DNA of 64,000 nucleotides from Elysia crispata (lineage: Eukaryota > Mollusca > Gastropoda > Plakobranchidae). Shown piece after piece: positions 1-12,369 of this stretch. A model generated the notes under the pieces. That model searched no databases. It had not been told where the DNA came from and was given only the letters and a program-made list of their open reading frames with translations. The translations under genes and the position numbers were made by a program. The stretch covers positions 57,501 to 121,500 of the forward strand of contig JAWDGP010002503.1 in NCBI GenBank assembly GCA_033675545.1, read 5' to 3'. Within the stretch, counting starts at the first letter, position 1; the number at the start of each line of letters is the position of its first letter.

Positions 1-212
1 TTAAAAGGAAAAAAAAAACCCACACTTTTTTAATACTGTAAATAAGTACCCCAATTCTGTTTCGCGCTGTAACTCACAGCCTGCAATTCTTTACGAATTT
101 TAATGATAGTTTGGAGTCTATAACTAATACCATCGCTTGTGGGTCCAAGAACTTAAAATGACAACGACAACAATTAGTAAGACCACGCTAGTAGTTATAT
201 ATAGTGCAAAGA
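1..212. other. No gene recognised
   Basis: AT-rich sequence leading into the 26-bp minisatellite. No exon, RNA gene or element was recognised. Confidence 0.5.
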
Positions 213-1485
213 ATCACTAGTTCTACTACTATGTGCTGATCACTAGTTCTACTACTATGTGCTGATCACTAGTTCTACTACTATGTGCTGATCACTGGTT
301 CTACTACTATGTGCTGATCACTGGTTCTACTACTATGTGCTGATCACTAGTTCTACTACTATGTGCTGATCACTGGTTCTACTACTATGTGCTGATCACT
401 GGTTCTACTACTATGTGCTGATCACTAGTTCTACTACTATGTGCTGATCACTGGTTCTACTACTACGCGCTGATCACTGGTTCTACTACTATGTGCTGAT
501 CACTGGTTCTACTACTATGTGCTGATCACTGGTTCTACTACTATGTGCTGATCACTGGTTCTACTACTATGTGCTGATCACTGGTTCTACTACTATGTGC
601 TGATCACTGGTTCTACTACTATGTGCTGATCACTGGTTCTACTACTACGCGCTGATCACTGGTTCTACTACTATGTGCTGATCACTGGTTCTACTACTAT
701 GTGCTGATCACTGGTTCTACTACTATGTGCTGATCACTAGTTCTACTACTACTGGCTATGTGCTGATCACTGGTTCTACTACTATGATCACTGGCTGATC
801 ACTGGTTCTACTACTATGTGCTGATCACTACTATGTGCTGATCACTGGTTCTACTACTATGTGCTGATCACTGGTTCTACTACTATGCTGCTGCTTCTAC
901 TGGTTCTACTACTACTGTGTTGATCACTGGTTCTACTACTATGTGCTGATCACTGGTTCTACTACTATGTGCTGATCACTGGTTCTACTACTATGTGCTG
1001 ATCACTGGTTCTACTACTATGTGCTGATCACTGGTTCTACTACTATGTGCTGATCACTGGTTCTACTACTATGTGCTGATCACTGGTTCTACTACTATGT
1101 GCTGATCACTGGTTCTACTACTATGTGCTGATCACTGGTTCTACTACTATGTGCTGATCACTGGTTCTACTACTATGTGCTGATCACTGGTTCTACTACT
1201 ATGTGCTGATCACTGGTTCTACTACTATGTGCTGATCACTGGTTCTACTACTATGTGCTGATCACTGGTTCTACTACTATGTGCTGATCACTGGTTCTAC
1301 TACTATGTGCTGATCACTGGTTCTACTACTATGTGCTGATCACTGGTTCTACTACTATGTGCTGATCACTGGTTCTACTACTATGTGCTGATCACTGGTT
1401 CTACTACTTTGTGCTCATCACTGGTTCAACTACTTTGTGCTGATCACTGGTTCTACTACAACGTGCTGATCATGATCATTGGTTC
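213..1485. repeat. 26-bp minisatellite array, about 48 copies
   Basis: The unit starts tgatcactggttctactac and ends atgtgc, 26 bp in all. It is nearly uniform over most of the array. Copies vary at one site (ctagttc or ctggttc), and a few carry tacgcgc for tatgtgc. A disordered patch at about 740-920 has partial and inserted units. The last few copies (about 1405-1485) are diverged, as is usual at array edges. No coding potential is evident. Confidence 0.95.
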
Positions 1486-1869
1486 CACTACAATGGGCTG
1501 ACCCGCTTATGCAAAGCACCTAGAACCTACCTGGCTCCAATCAGTACAATCACAGTCATTGATGCTGGTCATGGATTAATCCTCGTCAGTGACGTCGTTG
1601 TCATTGTTGTCATTGTCATAATGGCTGTACGCTCTTTTGGTGTTCGGTCGTGAAGTTTTGATTCCCACTAATTTTATCCTCTCTTTCTGTTTATCCATCT
1701 ATAATTTTGTCTATTTTGTCTATTCCTCTGTTTTTGCGTTTGTGATTCTCTAATTTCTTGTTTGCTTTCCTATGACTCTGTCTCTTTCGCTACTTCTCTT
1801 TCCTTATTTCTTCACGTGTCTCTAATCGCCTTTGTCTCTTCATCTCTGTCTGCCTTTCTGTGGACCTTC

Positions 1870-1871
<2 letters not shown>
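1486..1871. other. Unannotated spacer between repeats
   Basis: Non-repetitive sequence becoming pyrimidine-rich toward the CT tract. It contains a tgacgtc half-CRE-like string near 1587. No exon, RNA or element was recognised. Confidence 0.4.
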
Positions 1872-1960
<89 letters not shown>

Positions 1961-2014
1961 CTGCTCTCTCTCTATCTCTCTCTTTCTCTTTCTCTCTCTC
2001 TGTCTCTCTTAATA

Positions 2015-2102
<88 letters not shown>
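1872..2102. repeat. Compound microsatellite (CT)n then (AAT)n
   Basis: An almost pure CT tract runs from about 1872 to 1958. An interrupted CT stretch follows, then a long AAT run from about 2010 to 2102. Translating it gives artefactual Ser-Leu, Arg-Glu or poly-Asn/Ile frames, so the long reading frames here are not genes. Confidence 0.95.
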
Positions 2103-2103
<1 letters not shown>

Positions 2104-2386
2104 CGCAGCACTACCTTTGAAAACTGTTCCATTCTGCAAATGTCCCAGGGGGGAGGAGAGAGTTGTGGGGCTTGTCCGCTTTCTCATGTATTCTTTAGTA
2201 GGACAATTTCTGTTCTTGGAGAAATGCCATTCTGTTGGAAGTTTCTTATTGTTCCACGATGTTCAGTGACAACAAAGAATGATTTTGGCTTTATAACTCT
2301 AGATCGACATACGGTATATTGTAGTTGTTGAAGGAAGTGGCACTTTGTGGAGTTTTGTGGTCGCTTTTTGTTTACATGACGGCCAG

Positions 2387-2389
<3 letters not shown>

Positions 2390-2485
<96 letters not shown>

Positions 2486-2537
2486 GTCTCCTTCTCTCTT
2501 TCTCTATCTCTCCCCTTCTCCCTCTCTCTCCATCTCT

Positions 2538-2587
<50 letters not shown>

Positions 2588-2632
2588 TCTCTCTTTCTCT
2601 ATCTCTCCCCTTCTCCCTCTCTCTCCATCTCT

Positions 2633-2672
<40 letters not shown>
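2390..2672. repeat. Interrupted (CT)n microsatellite with internal duplication
   Basis: A pure CT run (about 2390-2475) is followed by a C/T-rich block with ctttctctatctctcccc and a run of eight C. The same block recurs roughly 96 bp later (about 2585-2645). This local duplication shows the tract grew by segmental copying as well as by slippage. Confidence 0.9.
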
Positions 2673-2674
<2 letters not shown>

Positions 2675-4790
2675 CCCCCACTTTTTCCCGTTTTTTTTTT
2701 CTGTTTTGATATAACCAAATTTAGCGTTATTGAAATGTATTCCGCTACGCTTCTCCGTAGGTTTAAAAATCACCGCATGAATAACAAATGGATTGAGTAC
2801 AATGTTACTTACTTATAAAAGTTTTAAAATTATTTTTACTAATAAATGAACACCTTAAACACCCACTGGATTTCAAGGGTTGTGCTGGTATCAAGCCTAT
2901 CGGGTTCTTACGTTTTGCAACATTTAATATCAGTGATGAGCTTCGTGGCAATAAAAGCGACCGTAAGACTCAATTATTAGTGGCATGTGAAGCTGCTAGC
3001 CGGGAGAAAATCAAGAAGTTCGTATGTAGAGTGAATAAAGATGAAGTGTTGAGATGTGATTCTGATCATCCAGCAAAATGCTGCTATGCGCGAATACACT
3101 CAGACTTTGTATGTTACATAAAGGTGCTGTCATCACATAGTCTTTTCGTAAATTATCATGATGTTTTATAACTTATCTCATTTACACATAGGACAACATA
3201 TTGTACATTAGCTTCTTATAAGACTCTTTGATGTAATCACCCTTCAAACTTTTTATAAGTGTAGGACATTTCTTTTGTGACTTTATGTCCCTGCCGCCAG
3301 TCTATAGTGCAGCTTTCGACGGATTAATTTTTGTTCGTATAGATAGGGAAAGGTTTTTTGTTTGTTTTTGTTTTGACCGCGCGGTTTCCCTGCTGTGGTG
3401 TATTGGCGGGCTGTATTATAACAGAGGTTGTGTCGCTCACCACGACCACCCCGCATGCATGTAGGTCGGGAGCTGCTCACCTGTTGCCACGGCCGGTGTT
3501 TATCCACAAGGCCAACCCGGGGCGTTGTACAGCAACAGTTTTGTTTTAATTATTTCCCCTCTGGAAGGCGAACAGACCTAGATTGTGGGTTTAACTTTTT
3601 TTTCCAGTGTTTGTTTTCAGCCATCCGTATCAGTTATAATATGGCGCCATATGGACTCAAATCCTAACGCTGTGTGTATGCTGCTCCCTACGTGTGTTCA
3701 CAAAGATGCGAGCGTGTGTGTGTGTGTGTTTGTGGGTGGAGTTGTTATCCGATAGTGCAGATTGCGAACACATGTAAATGAATAAAATGTTCGTTCGCTA
3801 TTGGATGTCGGTGCTATTGTAATAATATCTGCACCTATCCATCTCTTACAATGTCTTCGTATAATACTGCTTGAGAGATTTAAGAGGCATTTGACAAAAT
3901 AAAAATTATTTGGGCCATGTAAGCAATGCCCTTGTTTCTTTTTTTTATTATTTTTTTTTTCAAGCTGTTGCATGTCTGCTTCAAGTTCGACTGAGATTCA
4001 GTGTAAACTAGAATAGTTTTAACCACTTAGACTTACTGTACTAATGTTAGCAACATTCACGGTTTTTTATTTTAATTTTTTAAAGCATTTTGGTCTTATA
4101 TAGATTTTCTATCCAGGTTTATAGCAGCTAAAGCGCCTGGTTTTATTTTTCTTGGCCCTTGTGCAGTTGTCTCTTTAGTCCTCAGTTAGCCCCTGGACTG
4201 ATGGTGACTGTATGACTTGCTCAACCTGTATGCTCTCGCACCGTAACATAAGACATGTACCAGTCTCTTGTGGGTGGTTTTTTTTTGTTTTGTTTTGTTT
4301 TGGTTTCAATCAATATTGTAGGCTAAAAGGCCTTACTGGTAACCCTTTTTGCTGTAATTGGCTTAAAAAGATATGCGAAAAAAAGATTAAATATATTTTC
4401 TTTTAACACATCCTTCCACATCTTCTCCCATTGATTACCGTGATTTTTGAAATATTCAACAGAAGCTAACGGCAATCAAGTCTTAAAAGCTTTGTAAACG
4501 TATCTCCGAGAAATGTCTTAATATTGTAGACAGACATGATGGTGTGAGGCTTTACTGGTTTGTTTACAAAAATACAAAGCGAATCCAACTTCAGAGATTT
4601 TTCACAATCCAGTTTTTATTGTTAAAACTTTCACTATTGAATGTTTATCAAAGGTTTCGTCCCCCAGAGCGTTTTGAAGTAAAATTAGTTCAAGATATGC
4701 ATGGCTCTCCGGTGATCCCCTCTTTTTTTTTTTTTTTTAAATACCAAAACGTGTTTTTGGACGAAAAAAAATGTTAAATATTTACAATCT

Positions 4791-4791
<1 letters not shown>
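2673..4791. other. No gene recognised; upstream intergenic DNA
   Basis: Only short reading frames without recognisable protein similarity were seen. The stretch around 3370-3520 is relatively GC- and CpG-rich (gcgcggtttcc, cacggccggtg) and could be part of a CpG-bearing regulatory region. There is a short (GT)n run near 3715-3730. No splice-supported exon was found. Confidence 0.4.

Positions 4792-4850
<59 letters not shown>
4792..4850. repeat. (CT)n microsatellite
   Basis: Uninterrupted CT dinucleotide tract of about 59 bp. Confidence 0.95.
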
Positions 4851-4857
<7 letters not shown>

Positions 4858-5452
4858 GTGTCCGGATTCAAGTTAAATGGTTATAATACCGGAGTGAAAG
4901 GGGAAAAAAAATTACACAGAATCCTGAGATGTGTGAATGTGTGATTATTGTTTTTTTTTTTTTTTTGGGGGGGGGGGGGGTAGGACTTTACGTGTTAAGC
5001 TCGTGTCATACGTTTGTATCCAGTCTTCAAATGCAGCTATTCCAGGTGTTTTTATATTGTTTTCTTTGTGATGGGCTCGTCAAAGAGCCCTCTTCCACGA
5101 ACTGGTACGTGTTCTTTATTCAATCGATAGCTAATTGATTTGTTTCTGCGTTTCTGCGACTTTTTGTTCTCCGCAGTTTTGAGTAGAATCATGGGTGCTA
5201 AGATTTCATCCGGTACCAGCTAGTTGCAAGGTCCTCGCTTGATCGTGTTTCACAAGGCTGTTTCGCTTTCTTTATTTCTTTATAGATTTCAGGACCGGTT
5301 GTAGCTCTAATGAGTGCCGAGTTCTGAGTACCGACTTCAGTCTTGATGGTTGCTCTTCTCCTGTCATCTGTCTGTCTGACTGTAGCTCTTTGTGTGTCTG
5401 TCTCCCTAAATTTGTCTCTGTCTGCTTGTCTCTCTGTATTTCTGTCTCTGTC

Positions 5453-5525
<73 letters not shown>
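5453..5525. repeat. (CT)n microsatellite
   Basis: Uninterrupted CT tract, preceded by a degenerate tctgtctgtct region from about 5365. Confidence 0.95.
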
Positions 5526-5530
<5 letters not shown>

Positions 5531-6314
5531 CTATTTTTTTCATACACTTCCACACGTACAGCTTTTATACTTACGTCTTATAAGGTAAAAAAAACAAAAC
5601 AAAAACAACCCAAATACCTTCATTCCGTCAAGCCAATAATGAAGCTGATTAAACGGGATTCGACTTGACCTCCGTTATAACTCACCCAGGTATCGAGCTC
5701 AGCCACAGAGGGCTGTGGCTCAGGTCCTTCTAAAGCAAGTCGTACATTTTATCACCTGATCTGTTTGGTGCAAGTCACCGGTGTAGACTGACCACAGTGA
5801 CAGCCTCCGTCAGCGTGGTCATGACGACTGGCCTTTGTCCTTCACGCCGGCATCTTCACAACGCGGCCACTCCTCATCGCCATAAGCGGCCGTTCTGTCC
5901 ACTCAGAGGGGTTGAAATCTCCGGCGACGTTCAGTCTCGAAGCATATCACTATCCCCCCAAGAAAATATTGGACTCTCCGCTTGTTAAGACCAGCAGACG
6001 GATCTTCGAAAGCTGCACAGCAGCTGAAAGCATCCACCCGGTAGCAAAACCTGGTCTAGCCGTAGCCGCGTCTCTTTCTGAAGCCAGTATGTGCGATTGA
6101 GAGCATGTTACTTCAAGACAATGGGGGAGGGGAGTCCGAGTGGGGAGGAAAATCGATACCCTGTGTAATTTCTAAATATATTGCACCTCGACGCCTAGGG
6201 CCAACTTTGCTTTGGCCTGTGTGTGTGTGTGTGTGTGTGGTCATGTCAGTGTCTCTACTCGCGCTGTCTCCGTCTCTGAGTCGCGCTGATTTTCCCAGCG
6301 TGATCCGATTCCGT
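5526..6314. other. GC-richer unannotated block, possible regulatory DNA
   Basis: The interval around 5780-6090 has more CpG than the surrounding AT-rich DNA (cgccggcatc, aacgcggccac, aagcggccgttc). A short (GT)n lies near 6219-6239. It could be a distal promoter or first exon for the downstream CSRNP gene, but no TATA element or splice-supported exon was identified. Confidence 0.3.
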
Positions 6315-6864
6315 CCCTCTCGCCATGTTTCAAACCTAACACCCAGTTTATACCCTCTCGCCATGTTTCAAACCTAACACCCAGTTTATACCCTCTCGCC
6401 ATGTTTCAAACCTAACACCCAGTTTATACCCTCTCGCCATGTTTCAAACCTAACACCCAGTTTATACCCTCTCGCCATGTTTCAAACCTAACACCTATAC
6501 CCTCTCGCCACCCAGTTTATACCCTCTCACCATGTTTCAAACCTAACACCCAGTTTATACCCTCTCGCCATGTTTCAAACCTAACACCCAGTTTATACCA
6601 TCTCGCCATGTTTCAAACCTAACACCCAGTTTATACCCTCTCGCCATGTTTCAAACCTAACACCCAGTTTATACCCTCTCGCCATGTTTCAAACCTAACA
6701 CCCAGTTTATACCCTCTCGCCATGTTTCAAACCTAACACCCAGTTTATACCCTCTCGCCATGTTTCAAACCTAACACCCAGTTTATACCCTCTCGCCATG
6801 TTTCAAACCTAACACCCAGTTTATACCCTCTCGCCATGTTTCAAACCTAACACTCAGTTTATAT
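6315..6864. repeat. 38-bp minisatellite array, about 14.5 copies
   Basis: The unit begins ccctctcgccatgtttcaaa and continues through cctaacacccagtttata. Copies are almost identical. One rearranged unit lies near 6488-6525, and single-base variants such as ctcacc and accatc occur. The last copy is diverged (cactcagtttatatcg). Confidence 0.95.
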
Positions 6865-7694
6865 CGCCTTAGTTCATTTCTCCGTCGTTAAGTCTGGGAC
6901 TATGTGTTCGGGTGAAAGACAATCGTTATGTGTTTATACTTTCTCTCCCTCTAAATCTCTAGCATTTCTTTAAGATCAAGAACTATCTAATTGTTTTACT
7001 GTTTTATGTAAACGGCTTGTATGTCTTTGTCTGTCTTGCTGCTATTACCTCAGCCCTCTGTTGAAAAGTTCACTCGCATTCACCGAAAACTAAAACAAAT
7101 TAGAGCCGTAATCCCCTTGCTCATAATACTACTAGAAAGAGTCCTATACATGTTGGAAACATGAAATCAGCTGTAGAATGTTAACTACACGACTGTACGG
7201 TACTAGTGAGCCTCCTAACGTATCAGTTTTATATACTTTGTGTTAAAAATTATCACAGTAAAACCCTAAGGTTCAGTTGAGACCACTTTTAAAACAAATT
7301 TTGAGTTGTGCCCCTTCGAAACTCTGAAAACATGAACACAAACTTCTTTTCCGTCTTTTTTATCCAATCCTAGAAAAATAAAAGTAAAGGCGTTAGACTT
7401 GAAAATGAGGGAAAGTACGGCACGCAAGTTTCTGTAAAAGTGGGGGGGGAGAAAAAGAAAAAAAAAATTTTTTTGGCTCCTACACAGAAGTCAGCGCAAT
7501 CAGAATAAGATTCAGCTATTACCAGGTCTCTTGGGTCAAAGACCGGTAGTGGAGGAGATCCCTCTCGTTCTTGAACTCCTCTCAGTTCTAGAGTGACGTT
7601 GTTCGTTTGTGGCGCTTGATTCTACTTATGTATATATGTAGCAAACGGCATCAGGTAAGCCAGAGAGACAAAGTGAGAGGGAAAAAGAGTGAGG

Positions 7695-7696
<2 letters not shown>
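6865..7696. other. No gene recognised
   Basis: AT-rich spacer with homopolymer runs near 7441-7475. No exon, RNA or transposon signature was recognised. Confidence 0.4.
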
Positions 7697-7789
<93 letters not shown>

Positions 7790-7801
7790 ACACACACACA
7801 C
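7697..7801. repeat. Compound microsatellite (GA)n-(CA)n
   Basis: A pure GA tract of about 90 bp is followed by a short CA run (about 7786-7801). It is the only long dinucleotide tract upstream of CSRNP with purines on the + strand; the others there are CT. Confidence 0.95.
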
Positions 7802-8859
7802 AGGTGGAGGAAGGAGGAAAAAGAAAAGCCAAGTTGCATTCTGATGACGGCACTAGATGTGCGTGCGTAATTAAAGTTCGGGGTACGTTGTTAGACACAA
7901 TGGTCTGATAGGTCTGACCTTTAAACGAGAATGCCGTTGTGGTCTCAATTTTTTCGCCTCTTTTCGTTGTTTCTCAGAGCCTGTAGATCATTCCAAACGG
8001 TCACATATTTCTAGTGCTAGGGCTAGAGCTCTAGATTATTAGCTATCACAAGGATAATGTGAGAGAAACAATATAGTGTTGTCGTGTTGGCTTGGTGGAG
8101 TTGTCGAGGCGCCGGAGAAGTTTTGGGGGTGAGGGGGGAGAGGAGAAGAGATGAACCAGATTAGAAAGGAGCATTGAGAACTTGAGACTTCTAAAGAGGT
8201 ATACCGGTAAGCTATTGTCTGGACTATTCGCGCTTGACGCCCAGTTATTCTTATGATCGGTAAAGCCACGCGTAGAACATTTTGGCAGGTCTCTCTTTGC
8301 TGTCAGTATGATTATCCTCAGCCACAAGTCTGTTGATACTTTGTTTCATTTTCATTTTTCACTCATTTCTTCCAAAGAAATATCCATTACACTTCATTCA
8401 CTCGCGCACACACACACACACTCATACGCACACACTCTGTGTTTCACTCCTGCGCTCGCATCGTCTGAGGTCTTTTCTGGTTTCAACTCTCCGCTATTTT
8501 TTGATGATACAATGTCATTTATCCTCGTATTCGTTTGAGTGTGCAAGAATTCGAGCACAGTTTACACTTGTTCAGTATGATAAAACGGTCTTGCCACTAA
8601 ACCAACCAATGAGAACACCCTATCCCTTTTTTTTTTTTTTTACCCCAATCAAGTATTTTTTCCCCTCGGATGTATAGAGTTTGGAAATTCGCATCTACAT
8701 TGCTCGATGTTTGTTGTGATGTTTTACAAAAAAAAAAAAAAAAACCTTAGCTGAACTGTAGATTGTAGCGAATGGAAAGTTTACACTGGGTTTTTTTTTT
8801 AAAAAAAAAGAAGAAGCCATTATCGTAACCAATTATGGCTATTTATCATGTTAATCACT
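7802..8859. other. No gene recognised
   Basis: Spacer with a short imperfect (CA)n near 8405-8435 and poly-T/poly-A runs near 8630, 8730 and 8790. No supported exon. Confidence 0.4.
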
Positions 8860-8946
8860 GACATGGTAGGAAGAGACATACCAAGAAATGTGTCTGACTC
8901 CTGACATGCTTAGTTCAAATCCGGCCCCTTGCTTTACGACCAAGAA
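8860..8946 (+). mobile_element. Possible tRNA-derived SINE remnant
   Basis: The string agttcaaatccggcccc (about 8921-8937) matches a tRNA B-box (GGTTCAAATCC-like). It is preceded by non-coding sequence that could contain a decayed A-box region (gacatggtagg). It abuts the 33-bp minisatellite directly. No second copy, tail or target-site duplication was seen, so the call rests on the B-box alone. Confidence 0.22.
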
Positions 8947-8947
8947 C

Positions 8948-9185
8948 TTGACTGCTTGGCTCATCATAACACATCTTGACTTGACTGCTCGGCTCATCAT
9001 AACACATCTTGACTTGACTGCTCGGCTCATCATAACACATCTTGACTTGACTGCTCGGCTCATCATAACACATCTTGACTTGACTGCTCGGCTCATCATA
9101 ACACATCTTGACTTGACTGCTCGGCTCATCATAACACATCTTGACTTGACTGCTCGGCTCATCATAACACATCTTGACTTGACTG
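8948..9185. repeat. 33-bp minisatellite array, about 7.2 copies
   Basis: The unit begins ttgactgctcggctcatcat and ends aacacatcttgac. The first copy has gcttgg; the rest are essentially identical. Because 33 is a multiple of three and the unit lacks stops in several frames, it produces long spurious reading frames on both strands (for example an 11-residue repeat LTARLIITHLD). There is no sign that these are expressed. Confidence 0.95.
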
Positions 9186-9420
9186 TGCACAAGGAAGTAA
9201 AATCGTGCCTAAATCGATTTTTTCTTTTAAATCGAGCTTTTCAGGGGGTTATCGATTTGGCAGCAAGAGACCAACCTGCATTGGTCTTAAATTCACCCGT
9301 TATGCTACCCCAATTTTTTTCCTCGATCAAGTTTTATTTCTAGTTTGAATCATTGCTTATTCAACTTTTTGTGAATCTTTAAGTAGATTACTCCAAAATG
9401 ACGCCCAGGCCTAATGAACT

Positions 9421-10325
9421 TAACATGTGTATGACTATCATGAAGTGAAGTACATGTATTATTATTATTAGGGTACTATGGGGATTAACCTGTGTATGAG
9501 TATCATGAAGTGAAGTACATGTATTAGGGTACTATGGGGTTAACCTGTGTATGAATATCATGAAGTGAAGTACATGTATTAGGGTACTATGGGGGTTAAC
9601 CTGTGTATGAATATCATGAAGTGAAGTACATGTATTAGGGTACTATGGGGATTAACCTGTGTATGAATATCATGAAGTGAAGTACATGTATTAGGGTACT
9701 ATGGGGATTAACCTGTGTATGAGTATCATGAAGTGAAGTACATGTATTAGGGTACTATGGGGTTAACCTGTGTATGAGTATCATGAAGTGAAGTACATGT
9801 ATTAGGGCACTATGGGGGTTAACCTGTGTATGAGTATCATGAAGTGAAGTACATGTATTAGGGCACTATGGGGATTAACCTGTGTATGAGTATCATGAAG
9901 TGAAGTACATGTATTAGGGCACTATGGGGGTTAACCTGTGTATGAGTATCATGAAGTGAAGTACATATATTAGGGCACTATGGGGGTTAACCTGTGTATG
10001 AGTATCATGAAGTGAAGTACATGTATTAGGGTACTATGGGGTTAACCTGTGTATGAGTATCATGAAGTGAAGTACATGTATTAGGGCACTATGGGGATTA
10101 ACCTGTGTATGAGTATCATGAAGTGAAGTACATGTATTAGGGCACTATGGGGATTAACCTGTGTATGAGTATCATGAAGTGAAGTACATATATTAGGGCA
10201 CTATGGGGATTAACCTGTGTATGAGTATCATGAAGTGAAGTACATGTATTAGGGCACTATGGGGGTTAACCTGTGTATGAGTATCATGAAGTGAAGTACA
10301 TGTATTAGGGCACTATGAGGGTTAA
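9421..10325. repeat. 55-57-bp minisatellite array, 16 copies
   Basis: Each unit carries tatcatgaagtgaagtacat followed by gtattagg, then g(t/c)actatgggg and ttaacctgtgtatga. Sixteen occurrences of the gaagtgaagtacat core were counted. Unit length varies through a G4/G5 and gtt/gatt indel. Subtypes (gtactat or gcactat; gaatatc or gagtatc) are interspersed. The first copy has an expanded (ATT) run. Confidence 0.95.
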
Positions 10326-10872
10326 ACAAGACTAAGCACTCCGAAGGAGTAAGTATGCGGATGTATTTTTATATCCGCTAGATTGGGCGGAACTCGTTTT
10401 CCTTATGGGCATTTTGGTTTCTTAATTCCACAGAATGAAGTTCTAGAACCTGTTGAGCTAATCATTCTATACAGGTTGCTGATGATCCGTGTTAGAATTA
10501 TTACAACTCTACGATCTTTAAGGTGAAGCAAGTGGAGCTGTAAATCTATCTCGGCGTGCTGCTTGCGTAAGATTTTTCGCGAATGCGGGCCAAACAATCC
10601 CAACTGTTGTAAATGAGTGTCTGATCCAGTGGGAACCTCCGATTCCCCCCTCTGGGAGCAGGCGAGCTAAGAAGCTGCGCGACGTACCTGGGGCACACAG
10701 GTAGAGTGTTTATTTGTGCCAGGCCAGGCCAGGGCTAACCACAGAGCTCACTTTGAGTTGTTGCCTGCGACCTTTGCCCAAGCGATAAGTCGAGCTCCTC
10801 TCTGCCTGTCCCTATGGCTTTTTTTTTTGTTTTTTTTTTTTGTTGTATTTCAAATGTTATGATATCATAGTG

Positions 10873-10874
<2 letters not shown>
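10326..10874. other. No gene recognised
   Basis: Includes a GC-richer patch around 10625-10790 (cgcgacgtacc, ccaggccaggccaggg). A 66-codon minus-strand frame at 10403-10603 has no recognisable similarity. It could be regulatory DNA for CSRNP or decayed repeat sequence. Confidence 0.35.

Positions 10875-10954
<80 letters not shown>
10875..10954. repeat. (CT)n microsatellite
   Basis: Uninterrupted CT tract of about 80 bp, flanked by T-rich sequence. Confidence 0.95.
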
Positions 10955-10957
<3 letters not shown>

Positions 10958-11637
10958 TTTTTTCCCCCTTTCCTGCTATCTTTGCTCATTTTATTTTCTT
11001 GCTGCACATGCAGAACCTACGTTTTGACTTTTTTTTTTTTTTTATTCAGGGTTTACATTGGGATAAATCAGATATCTCTCACCCATTGAGATATCAGCTA
11101 AGTTTGTTACTTTGTAAGAAAACGACACCAAAATGTGTGCCTACACTTTATATGTAATCTGGGATTTACTAATCAGGTTCACCAGTCCTAAAGTTGCTGA
11201 TCTTTTTATGGTAGTCAAAAACAATTTGTATTTCAATTCAACATAGCTGTAGTGTTTAAACGTAGCAGTTTAAGATGCAAATAGAATATCATAGACCTAA
11301 TCACGTTGAGCATTGTGTATTTGCATAAAAGTCCAAATAATGTGGAAACAATAATTGTGGTTTGATTTTTACATAAATCAACCCGTAACAATGGAACTGT
11401 TTAAGAACCTTCGCAGGTCAGGATTTTAAAAAAAATTGTATGTACATCCCCATTCCCCTCTCACCCATTCAATATTGGTATTAATTTGTTTCTTGTCCCT
11501 AATAGTCTCTCAGTCATTTTTTTTTTTTTTTTTGCAAATTGTACATTCTAAGTATCTTATTATAATTTATTTGCATCATCATTGTTGCTGCCATCATCAT
11601 TCTAATATCTGTTATTATTATTATATGTGTTTTGCAG
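10955..11637. other. Possible proximal upstream/intronic DNA of CSRNP
   Basis: AT-rich sequence without a supported exon. Near 11318-11345 it holds gcataaaag followed by ccaaataatg, which resembles a TATA-like string beside a one-mismatch CArG box. A strong polypyrimidine-AG acceptor (gtgttttgcag) ends at 11637. Promoter function is speculative. Confidence 0.25.
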
Positions 11638-11824
11638 AAACTTTGTGCCGCCTCACCATGCCAGCAATGACACCACTCGACATCCTCATGAACGCATACC
11701 ATTATCAGCGCCATCATCACAGCCAGCAGCAGCGTCATGTCCACAACACTTACTCCAGCAACAGCAACTTGAGCAAGTCTCACTTCATCCCAACCTAAAT
11801 CAGCTCTAGTTTTATAGCGGGGAG
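11638..11824 (+). other. Putative 5' UTR exon of the CSRNP gene, with an upstream ORF
   Basis: The stretch starts after a good acceptor (tttgcag, 11631-11637) and could end at a donor (ggag, then gtgaaag at 11825). Its composition is exon-like, rich in CAC/CAG/CAT. It contains a 46-codon frame beginning ATG at 11658, starting MPAMTPLDILMN and stopping at TAA before the donor. The frame does not connect to the CSRNP coding frame. If transcribed, this would be a leader exon with a uORF that could dampen CSRNP translation. A coding role or no role at all remain possible. Confidence 0.35.
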
Positions 11825-12369
11825 GTGAAAGTGTCTCAAGGCTGGGAGTGCTTCACTTGGAGACACAGGAAATGCCCTTGGATATTTGTTCCCTGAACCA
11901 TGATCACCTTACCGACTGTTGTACAACAAAGGTCATCTGATGCTGTTTTTAATCCGATTTATGCTTGACAAATTACAACGGGCAGACTATTGCTGCCAAT
12001 GAAATTCAGCTGAAATAGCATTAAATTTTCTTACATTCAAACCAGAAAAAAAGATCCAGAGAAAGGCATACAAAACAACAACAACAACAACAATAAAAAA
12101 ACAAAACCGAACAAAACAAAACACCTGTTGAAAAAAAGGAAGGAAAACACAAATTACTGCATATGAAATTTGTCAGACTTTTAAAGGAATTTTTAAGTAC
12201 ACATAGCTTTATAACTTGATCTGAATAAAAGAAGGCACGGTAAAAAGTTCTTATAAAAAAATTATATATACTTTGAATGTAAGACTTTGTTGCTTTCATA
12301 TATTATATCTGAAAGCCAAGTTCAGTTCCATCTGTTCATTGGTTATCCTGGTTGAAACACGGCCTAGCA

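Noticed and set aside
1762-2818. Several long frames coding Ser-Leu, Arg-Glu, poly-Asn or poly-Ile
   Set aside because: They are translations of CT, GA and AAT microsatellites present in several frames and on both strands.
8851-9343. Repeat proteins (LTARLIITHLD)n and (AVKSRCVMMSR)n
   Set aside because: Both strands of the same 33-bp minisatellite are open because 33 is a multiple of three. There is no start context, splice support or homologue.
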